Positions 56,408 through 64,000 of a DNA stretch of 64,000 bases are shown here, piece by piece. The stretch's first letter is position 1. Each line of letters begins with the position of its first letter. Source of the DNA: Isoetes taiwanensis (lineage: Eukaryota > Streptophyta > Lycopodiopsida > Isoetales > Isoetaceae). The notes below the pieces were generated by a model. The model had not been told where the DNA came from. It did not search any database and saw only the letters and a list, made by a program, of their open reading frames with translations. Both the position numbers and the translations under genes were made by a program. The stretch lies in NCBI GenBank assembly GCA_021234155.1, contig JAJEKV010000002.1:33061123-33125122 (forward strand), written 5' to 3'.

Positions 56408-58211
56408 TAAACTAGAAGTGTACTGAGTGCAGTCCTAACTTATGGGGAATCTGTATGCCTTTACAAAGGCCTTGTCATTTGTGGAGCTTATGGATATTAA
56501 ACTGCAATTCATTATCTTGTATATGCCACAAGAGCGCTATACAATTATGTTTCAAATATGTATGCACTTCTAACTGTAGATTTAAAGACAAAGATTCAAT
56601 TCTTTACCAAGATTTCTTCAGTGATATTGCATCATTCAACTCATGCATACGAATTTATCTTGACTCATGAAGATCAAATGAGATTTCGGGTTACTTGGAG
56701 GGTAAAACCCGGCAGACCCGTTACATTTTGAACATAGTAAAGGTACAACATGTTCCTCTAGCCATATCATTTGTTTAGTTTCTTAGTCAACAAATTATAT
56801 CGATGAACCAAATGAAGTTAATAGCAACCATATAAGTGAGAATGAAAATAGCGCATTGATAAAATTGTGGCAGATTGCCAACTATAACGTTGAGTGAAAA
56901 GAAAAAGTTTGGCAAATTTTTTGCATTCTAACTTCTTACTTTCTCAAAATTGGAGGAGGAACCATTTTTCCTTAGGGATAAGTTAAAAATGCCATGTTCC
57001 AATTATCCAATATGATTGTATAGTTCTAACAATTTCACATAGGCAATTTGGATTGACGATAGGTTGGAAAGGAAAACTACATTAGCTACAATAGGAAATG
57101 ATCTATCTAGTGCAATTTGATGAATTAGATCAACGACTATTACCATACAGAGCCTGACACAGGTAACTCTAAATTTTGCTACATTTCTTTCAGTCTATTA
57201 GATTGGAAATATATAGAATACTTAGTTAAGTCCAAGGTATATTTGCCATTCCAAGGCATTCATACTTTATGGCTGCACTGCATCGGCACTAGGGGTGGTT
57301 AGCAACGTGGAGCAAGCTTTATCATCCAAAAAAGAGCTTCTGGCATTCATGATCTGAATCTAATCTTTTTTTAGCATCTTATTTTGTTCCATTTGTCAAT
57401 CCTACTACTTTATTTTCAATTACGTGATTTACGGATATTTTATGACATGGTTGGCTAGGGATAATTCTAGCTTTGTTTTTTGCATTTGGGAGGTTAAACT
57501 GGAGATTTTATGCAGTCTAGAGATTGTAGTATGTCTTCAGGTGAGTTGGATTTGATCTTTTTGTGTAAAACTTGTGTGTACTAAATCTCCACAAGGCATA
57601 TGAATAAATGACTTTCAGCAGTGTCTCTATAAAACCTAGTATGATCTTTTACCTCTTGATATTAATATCATTTTTTTCTATATGGGAATGCTTGTAAAAG
57701 GGCACTCTTTCAAATCTTTTGAGTCTCTAAACTTATTCAAGTATGAAAAACTTGAGTAGCATTTTCTAACTAGCATGTGATTTACTTGTCACTCTAATCA
57801 CATGAGTTACTGCTCTAGTTTAGGATGAGGAACACGATCACAACTTTAGCTCTAACCAGTTATATAAAGATTGATATGATTTGAAGAACAACCCTTTTCA
57901 CTTAAATACTCTACCAATCTTGGCTCTCAACTGCTTTAAATCTTTACTACCTGTAGCCGGAACTTGAAAGGCTAAGATACACATGTTTTATTGTTTTTGA
58001 GGGTTTGTATTTCTTTTAGTATTTGAGCTTTAGTACTTGGGACTGCTCTATTAACCAGTAGTGAAATAAAAGTATATGTTTAATTTAGTTATAAGACCAT
58101 CGATAAATTTTAGTTTTCGAACTGAGTATGTTGTCATGCTATCAACAAAAAATATTACACGAGATGAATAAAAGACTTTATTAATTCTGTAGATTTGGCA
58201 CTAGTATGTTG
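56408..58211. other. Unassigned AT-rich stretch
   Basis: No gene or transposon structure recognised; frames are short and stop-rich. Confidence 0.4.
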
Positions 58212-59273
58212 AGATCACTCGCACTTGTTGAAGGTCTTGGTGGAGCCTGTCCTATTATATGGGGTCGTGATTTGGATCTCCATCATGTCCCTCGCTACCT
58301 GGAATGATTTGGAGCAGGTACAGAATGCCTTTTTGGCTCGAGCACTGGGGGTGAAGTCTACGATCCCATATCAGATCCTGCTACAAGAGATATGTTTCTT
58401 ACCTCTTCAGAGGGCAGCCCTGGATCAGCATATCATCTACTTTCAGAAGGTGGTCACTATGCTCGCCTCCAGCCTAACTTATGCCGCTGCGATGGGGCCA
58501 CAATGCCTGAAGGCCTGTTGGAAGGAAAAGTGAGCTCAGCGGCTCCCTAGATGGAATGTGCAGGAGAATAAGTGCATACAGGTACAAATAGAGCCAGATT
58601 GCCACAACTTGAGACAGTATCTTGTTGCCTATTTCCTCAGCAAGCTCTGGGATGCCGACGCTCTTGAATAGGTCAAGACAGCACATTACCAGCGCCATAT
58701 GAATTCCTCATTGGAACATGGCCCCTAACATTACCTGCGCATGCATCTGCCTATGAAAAGGCACAGATTCATTGCCTCAATCCGAACAGGTGTACACCAT
58801 CTCCTCATTGAGACAAGGAGATGGATTGGGGAACCACGACAGGATAGTCTCTATAGATGTTGTCAAATAGAGGTCATTGAAGATGAATGCCATACTCTAC
58901 AGGGATGTCCGGCATATCACCAAATTCGGGCACGCTATGCTGAGTTAGTCGAACCTGGGCAACTGTCACACGTGATCTACTGAGTGCGGCTTCAGTCTAG
59001 ATGCTGGGATCATACTCTCAGGAGGTCGTGGATATGCGGAACGAACTACGTTCCAGAACACTCGCATGACTTGAATCTGTCTTATTTCATATGTATACTT
59101 GTACAGTTTGATAGCACTACTATTACTGCCATGGTTTTTCCCTCGAAAACCTTTTGGGGAGGGTTTTTTTTAACCAGGGCGGTAACAAGTCTACTGTGCT
59201 CTCTCTCTTTTGGGTCCTATAGGTTGATTGATCTCCGTGGACGATAAAAGCCTATTCTATTCTATTCTATTCT
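58212..59273 (+). mobile_element. LINE D: 3'-terminal fragment with hairpin and (ATTCT)n tail
   Basis: Similarity to LINE C starts at about 58212 (LLKVLVEPV; compare FKVLVEPC in copy C), so it is strongly 5'-truncated. It encodes FLARALGVKSTIPYQILLQE, then RAALDQHIIYFQKVV, then RRWIGEPRQ and CCQIEVIEDECHTLQGCPAY, the C-terminal Cys/His motif of the family. The 3' UTR has the two-tier hairpin (about 59125-59190), GTGGACGATAAAAG and (ATTCT)n at 59253-59273. Stops at 58531 and elsewhere break the frame. Confidence 0.88.
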
Positions 59274-59289
59274 CTTCAACAATATATAT

Positions 59290-59558
59290 TTGATTCTTAT
59301 CTTTCAACATAAAATCTATCTTATTTTCCCATTGTAACTGGAGAAGCAACCTGATAATTTACAGTGGCCACTTTTGCTTCTCCAAATCAAAAATTCGATG
59401 CTTGATCTACCCATGATCAATTTTTTTCCTGAAATAATGCTTGCCTTGACGAAAGAATATCAAATCATAGCTCCCATTGAATTCCTAAATTTAAAGCTTG
59501 TTGTGTAATGTAGGCCTTAGATTGCAGCCCCAACTAAAGGTTCTGATACCATGATAAG
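59290..59558 (-). mobile_element. Older LTR element (minus strand): primer-binding site and start of internal region
   Basis: TGGTATCAGAACC on the minus strand (complement of 59539-59551) is a Met-tRNA-type primer-binding site. Just right of it TGATAAG would be the inner end of that element's LTR, interrupted after 59558 by the LTR retrotransposon at 59559-63387; the LTR would resume at about 63388. Its internal region would run left to LINE D. No certain gag motif. Confidence 0.4.
59554..59558. repeat. Target-site duplication ATAAG, left copy
   Basis: ATAAG immediately precedes the 5' LTR; the identical ATAAG follows the 3' LTR at 63388-63392. A 5-bp duplication is typical of LTR-retrotransposon integration. 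Confidence 0.9.
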
Positions 59559-60278
59559 TGATATGGAGCGAGCACGGGGAGTGGTCCACAGCGAATGGGT
59601 TATGAGAATATGGCAAATAGTGTGTGAATATTTGTCCTAATGTATCCCCAAGTGTATAGAAAGAAGGGGCATAGGATAACATAACATTTAGGTGTGAAGA
59701 ACCATTGATATTTATGGCACTATCATTGGGATGATTATTAGTTGAGAAAAAAAGCCTTAGATAATGTCCCATATGTATTCTAATTAAAGGCAAGGAGATA
59801 TTTTGATATAAAAGGCAACTGCCTGCAAAAAAAAGGCTAAAGTCGCAAAGAGATCTATAAATAGAACCTAAACTTCAGTTGGACATATCTCCGCACCAGA
59901 GCTCCAATTGAGGCGATCTTCACTCGTTGGAACCGGCTCAGAGTCTAGTTTCCGAATTGGGGTGGCACATCTCGTAGTTCATCCGGAGAAGAGAGTAATG
60001 GCCAAAAACGTGACAAGGGGTCACAGATCACTGCCATAGCGACATCACAGATCTGCAATCATTTTTATAATGTGTGGCTACTTGGAGTAGCTAGATTAGT
60101 CTTGAAGGCCAATAAGTCGATGCCAGAGCTTTGTATTTGCCATAGCACTTGTGTTTTGCCGTAACCCAGTGGATCCGGTTGGGTGGTTAATGGTGTTGCC
60201 ATATCTTAGTCCAGTGTTCTATTATGGTTCTATGATTAGGTGTTGTTACAACAACCCAAATATACATGAATCGTATCA
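59559..60278 (+). repeat. 5' LTR (720 bp)
   Basis: Starts TGATATGGAGC and ends CGTATCA. TATA box CTATAAATAG at 59855-59864. Compared with the 3' LTR it lacks about 30 bp that include an AATAAA, plus several other short segments, so the LTR pair has diverged since insertion. Confidence 0.93.
59855..59864 (+). promoter_or_regulatory. TATA box in the 5' LTR
   Basis: CTATAAATAG, conserved in the 3' LTR at 62931-62940, marks the probable U3/R promoter. Confidence 0.7.
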
Positions 60279-60280
60279 AG

Positions 60281-60294
60281 TGGTATCAGAGCGG
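60281..60294 (+). promoter_or_regulatory. Primer-binding site
   Basis: TGGTATCAGAGCGG lies two bases after the 5' LTR and matches the Met-tRNA 3'-end complement used by most plant LTR retrotransposons. Confidence 0.88.
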
Positions 60295-60388
60295 AGGTTT
60301 GCGATTCTTTTGGGAACCATGGGCAATGGGATCACCAGTGGAATTTGGACTCACTAATCTGTGAAAGGAATTAAAGAAGTCAGAAACG

Positions 60389-60742
60389 ATGGAGCTAGGA
60401 ATTTCCCAGAGGACCTTAAAGATCACTGTTTTTGTACGTGCTGCAAGGACTACTATTAGTTCTCATTTTGTTGGAGCATGGCATCAAAATGAAGAGGAGA
60501 TTACTATTTTGGGGTTCACAAGAACAGATTTGGATTATCTTAATGGAGTAAAAGCTTTTATGCATGAAGGGAAATCATATGGTTTCAATAGTAGAGCGGT
60601 TAGTGGAACTGAGGTGGATTTGACAACTATTGCTGCAAGAGAAGCTGGAGCATCAGTAGCAGAGAAAAGAAAACTCGGTGCTTTTGTGGAGAATGCTCGA
60701 AGTATATGGACCGACTTGTTGTCAACGAGTTCGGATTATTGA
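60389..60742 (+). CDS. Unrecognised 117-codon frame inside the LTR element
   Basis: The only long frame near the start of the internal region, about 95 bp after the primer-binding site, where gag would be expected. It reads RTTISSHFVGAWHQNEEEIT and onward with a mixed composition and an Ala/Glu-rich end. No Cys-His knuckle and no known gag motif is visible. It may be a gag remnant, a captured host piece or chance. Confidence 0.25.
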   Translation: MELGISQRTLKITVFVRAARTTISSHFVGAWHQNEEEITILGFTRTDLDYLNGVKAFMHEGKSYGFNSRAVSGTEVDLTTIAAREAGASVAEKRKLGAFVENARSIWTDLLSTSSDY

Positions 60743-60809
60743 GGAAACTTCTATGATCCTTTGGGGATTATGGAATAATAACGGTGACTGTTGGGTTGTC
60801 GTGGAAAGG

Positions 60810-60882
60810 CTTGTCATGGAGACAAGTAGTTTATCGTGGAGACGAGTTGTCATGGAGACAAATAGCTTGTCATGGAGACAAG
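60810..60882 (+). repeat. Stem-loop array 1 in the LTR element
   Basis: Hairpins at 60810-60826 (CTTGTC-ATGGA-GACAAG), 60831-60845 (TTATC-GTGGA-GACGA, one mismatch), 60847-60861 (TTGTC-ATGGA-GACAA) and 60866-60882 (identical to the first). All have a 5-nt loop of form RTGGA. Confidence 0.8.
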
Positions 60883-61022
60883 TAAACCATTGCTGCAAGA
60901 CATTGAGCTCTGTTTTGTCATTATAGCCAAACTACCTGCCATAACCTCTTGCTATCTCTAGAAGTTCATCTTGGGGCCTGGGTATGGAGAACCGCAAAAG
61001 CATCCTGCTTGGGATTGTGGAG

Positions 61023-61041
61023 TCAGATCGTGGTGATCTGA
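61023..61041 (+). repeat. Isolated 7-bp stem-loop
   Basis: TCAGATC-GTGGT-GATCTGA: perfect 7-bp stem with a 5-nt loop similar to the loops of the two hairpin arrays. Confidence 0.75.
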
Positions 61042-61825
61042 GAGACCAATTGGCCGTGGGGGTCATTTATATAAATATTTGACTTGGGAAGTCATCTATA
61101 TTAACACTTGACCTTATTTGCAAGTTTGCTTAGTGTTAAGCATTGGGGGGGACACTTTCGGAATCTCAAATTGTTTCCTAGGGGACAGACTTATGGGTAA
61201 AGTTCATAAGTTGATTTTCTTTATGCGGAATAGAGAGTACGAATTTTATTTCTTGTGTGTACCCATGGTAGATTAGTAATTACGATTGCAACATAATAGG
61301 CCTGAACATGGTGCACTAATTGTGAATGCCTCTTGGTAGATCAGTAATTGTGTCTGCAAAAGATATAAGGATGTATTAAGGCTAGGTTACGAAATATGTT
61401 ATGCATTTCTAGCAAAAATGTAAGATTAGATTACGAAATGTGTTTAAGGGCCAATGGTGGCCTATTAAAGGTGCACTTATTCAAACATAAATATGAACTT
61501 AAAAATTCTAGTCCAAAGAAATAGAACTTGAGGGCACAGGTCTATCTCTACAAAAGATAAGGATGTATTGGGTGCATTTCTAGCAAATTAAGAGAATATA
61601 AAGCAGACATTGTCAGTACATTTAGCTTCCCATTGCAAAATGTAGCTACCTTATGAATGAGCAGGTATAGTTGTTTTTTATATTCAAGAAAAGCAAATAC
61701 ATATAAAAAACCTAGGACATTGTTTATTTAATCAAAATAAAGTGCTAGTCTTGAAAGATTATATTTATAAACCAAACAAACCATATATTATGCACAACCT
61801 TTAATCTTTAAACTTAAAATCCCCC

Positions 61826-62030
61826 TGAAACCCCCTTTGGTTTGGGTGCATATTCACAAGAGAGGTGATTTCGGGCATCGAGAGCTGTTGGATGGGCATA
61901 TTTGCATGTTATTCTTCAATCTAGACCATAGATAGCAATCCTCGTTTGTGGGGTGTAGTTGTACAAGTTTTGGTATACTATATAATGAGGTTTGCAAAAT
62001 ACTATAAGGTTTGAGACAATGTACCTAATG
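61826..62030 (-). repeat. Dispersed repeat with conserved coding-like frame, copy 2
   Basis: Second copy of the 49850-50045 repeat, inside the LTR element. On the minus strand it reads YTPQTRIAIYGLD, a stop, then KYAHPTALDARNHLSCEYAP. Its presence may mean the element captured it or that copy 1 is itself a fragment of a related element. Confidence 0.6.
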
Positions 62031-62319
62031 ATGTTGATTTTATACATATATTATACAGTTTTAGAGAATAGAAAAAGGGTTCTCGCTGCCCTACCTCAAC
62101 TCCCGTATGGAAAATTAAAAAAAAAAAAAAAAGACATTAAAAAAAACTATGAAGATTTATGAGAATGAAGACGTTATAGACCCTTTGGAACTAATATGTT
62201 AAAAGATGCATCTTATGCATATAATAATCACAATAGGCTTGAACAAGAGTGCATGATGTATATTTTTGAAGAGTGGTAATTGTGATTGCAACACAATAGG
62301 CCTGACAAAAATTGCATCT

Positions 62320-62455
62320 GTATCACGGAGATACAATTAAGTAGTACCGCGGAGGTACGAAAGATAATAACGTATCGTAGAGATACAATTGTTTTTACAG
62401 GGATTAAAAGAACAGGGACGCGGAGGTTCCAAGATATAAAGTACTGTGGAGGTAC
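62320..62455 (+). repeat. Stem-loop array 2 in the LTR element
   Basis: Hairpins: 62320-62334 GTATC-ACGGA-GATAC; 62344-62358 GTACC-GCGGA-GGTAC; 62372-62386 GTATC-GTAGA-GATAC; 62415-62430 GGGAC-GCGGAG-GTTCC (one G-T pair); 62441-62455 GTACT-GTGGA-GGTAC (one G-T pair). Stems change with compensation while the loop stays RYGGA-like. Confidence 0.85.
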
Positions 62456-62588
62456 AATAACATATATAACTATTTCCTGAGTTCGCAGGGTCCAAGAAAC
62501 TCCCAGGTGCACGTTGATTGTGGAACAACCACCTTGAGAAGGGATGGACCAAATTGGAGTGTAGGACGATCGCGGACGATCTCTTTTT

Positions 62589-62600
62589 GAGAAGGGATGG
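62589..62600 (+). promoter_or_regulatory. Polypurine tract
   Basis: GAGAAGGGATGG ends two bases before the 3' LTR, the expected plus-strand primer. A second identical 12-mer lies near 62535. Confidence 0.75.
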
Positions 62601-62602
62601 AT

Positions 62603-63387
62603 TGATATGGAGCAAGCACGGGGGAGTGGTCCACGGCGAATGGATTATGAGAATATGGCAAAAATATGGCAAATAGTGTGTGAATGTTTGTCCTAATATA
62701 TCCCCAAGTGTGTAGAAAGAAGGGGCATAGGATAACATAACATTTATGTGAAGAACCATTGATATTTATGGAAGGGGTCGAGGCACTATCATTGGGATGA
62801 TTATTATTTGAGAAAAAAAGCCTTAGATAATGTCCCATATGATAAGTCATGTATTCTAATTAAAGGCAAGGAGATATTTTGATATAAAAGGCAACTGCCT
62901 GCAAAAAAAAGGCTAAAATCGCAGAGATATCTATAAATAGAACCTAAACTTCAGTTGGACATATCTCCACAACCAGAGCTCCGATTGAGGCGATCTTTAC
63001 CTCATTGGAACCGACTCGGAGTCTAGTTTCCGAATTGGATGGCACATCTCATAGTTCATCCGGAGAAGAGAGTAATGACCGAAAACGTGACAAGGGGTCA
63101 CAGATCACTACCATAACGACATCACAGATCTGCAATTGTTTTTATAATGTGTGGCTACTTGGAGTAGCTAGATTAGTCTGGAAGGCCAATAAGTCAGATG
63201 CCAGAGTTTTGTATTTGCCATAGCACTTGTGTTTTGTCGTAACCCAGTGGATCTGGTTGGGTGGTTAATGGTGCTGCCATATCACTTGTCCATGAATAAA
63301 GTTTCTTTAGTCCAGTGTTTAATTATTTCATTATGGTTCTATGATTATGTGATGTTACAACAACCCAAATATACATGAATCGTATCA
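62603..63387 (+). repeat. 3' LTR (785 bp)
   Basis: Same borders as the 5' LTR (TGATATGG...CGTATCA). TATA box at 62931-62940. It has AATAAA at 63295-63300, in a segment deleted from the 5' LTR. It is followed directly by target duplication ATAAG (63388-63392). Confidence 0.93.
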
Positions 63388-63742
63388 ATAAGTTTAGGAC
63401 TAGAGGAGAATATATAATAAGAGATGCATTGCATTGATGAGAACAACCCTCAACGTAGTCATACATATAGGCCTCTAAGAGGCATAAATTGACAGGGACA
63501 CAACCACAACCAATGCTCACAATTGTGGCTCTTGGCCTTGAGTGGTCTCTCCAAGGTGCTTTGAATCTACGAGCCTAATGTTTGTTGCCCACTCGACCAT
63601 GTATATAGTATTCATTTTGGGGGAGGCATGATGGTCACAATTATGACTGTCTATTTTGAGATGGACACATTTATTACATTTAATTCAAACTCCAATGGCT
63701 AGAATGTTAGAAAAATTGATGCCTCAGTGCAAATGCTAGTTG
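63388..63742 (-). mobile_element. Probable continuation of the older minus-strand LTR
   Basis: After the ATAAG duplication the sequence should continue the LTR whose inner end (TGATAAG) precedes the insertion at 59552-59558. No outer border is visible before the window ends. Confidence 0.35.
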
Positions 63743-63913
63743 GAGATACAATCACAAGAAAAGAATTATATTGAGGCGGAACTCCAAACATTATAGTCAG
63801 AGTTACAACTTTAAGGAAAATGCTACATCGAGGCGAAAGTACGGACATCAGATTCGGAGTTACAGCCACAAGAAATCCACTACATTGCGGCGGAATTCTA
63901 GGCATCTCTTTCA
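63743..63913. repeat. 57-bp minisatellite, three units
   Basis: Units start with GAGATACA or GAGTTACA at 63743, 63800 and 63857. Divergence is about 20-30 percent. The 57-bp period equals 19 codons and a minus-strand frame stays open through all three (PPQCSGFLVAV, SPRCSIFLKVV, PPQYNSFLVIV). Confidence 0.85.
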
Positions 63914-64000
63914 TGCACAATGTAGCCACTAAACCAGAATGCCTCAGTGTCTGACACCAAGATACTGAATCTGCGCATCATAGGGGTTGCAGAGACAGAG

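Larger units (their letters stand above)
59559..63387 (+). mobile_element. Non-autonomous LTR retrotransposon with intact TSD
   Basis: Total 3829 bp: 5' LTR 59559-60278, internal region 60279-62602 (2324 bp), 3' LTR 62603-63387. LTRs begin TGATA and end TATCA, a perfect 5-bp terminal inverted repeat. A primer-binding site (TGGTATCAGAGCGG, 60281-60294) and a polypurine tract (GAGAAGGGATGG, 62589-62600) sit at the correct places and ATAAG flanks both sides. The internal region has no protease, RT, integrase or RNase H; the only notable frame is 117 codons at 60389-60742. It must depend on enzymes of another element. It carries arrays of small stem-loops at 60810-60882, 61023-61041 and 62320-62455. 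Confidence 0.93.

Overview
This window looks like repeat-rich nuclear DNA from a land plant. Evidence is one spliced type III polyketide synthase gene of the chalcone synthase family, carrying the intron these genes typically have inside an N-terminal Cys codon, in a background of plant-type transposable elements (chromodomain gypsy, LTR elements primed by a Met-tRNA-type TGGTATCAGA site, Helitron-like ends, LINEs). The synthase sequence is diverged enough that I favour a seed-free lineage such as a fern or lycophyte; that is inference. I see no bacterial, organellar or rRNA genes and no complete tRNA gene.

Layout. 1-8766: about 21 head-to-tail copies of a ~420 bp satellite whose unit contains a tRNA-like (pol III A/B box) segment. 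8767-14690: AT-rich DNA with little recognisable beyond an LTR-type primer-binding site. 14690-19490: eroded DNA-transposon coding region (zinc finger, AT-hook-like exon, transposase core and C-terminus). 19490-24540: noncoding DNA with simple repeats and a possible minus-strand promoter. 24673-26272: the chalcone synthase-like gene with G-box, two exons, poly(A) signal and a relic copy of its own C-terminal coding in the 3' flank. 26540-28690: old LINE. 31200-35300: patchwork of duplications, a Helitron 3' end and a TRIM. 36186-40128: near full-length LINE (minus strand) inserted in a TTAGAGTCA minisatellite, followed by an L1-like LINE tail, a MITE and a second Helitron end. 42245-46655: polypyrimidine tract split by another LINE. 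47000-51160: minus-strand exon-like pieces of an unknown gene or transposon. 53430-55900: gypsy chromovirus pol remnant with its 3' LTR, which carries a perfect heat-shock element. 58212-59273: third LINE fragment. 59559-63387: LTR retrotransposon with intact 5-bp target duplication, no pol, and arrays of short stem-loops. 63388-64000: probable remainder of an older LTR element and a 57-bp minisatellite.

How it works together. The only gene that looks functional is the polyketide synthase. Everything else is mobile or tandem DNA layered by nested insertion. The most interesting signals are (1) repeated hairpins with a shared RYGGA-type loop inside the non-autonomous LTR element, (2) a four-unit heat-shock element in a gypsy LTR, (3) a two-tier 3'-UTR stem shared, with covarying bases, by several LINE copies ending in (ATTCT)n, and (4) a pol III-like segment inside a satellite. 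All family names come from reading motifs by eye; no search was run.
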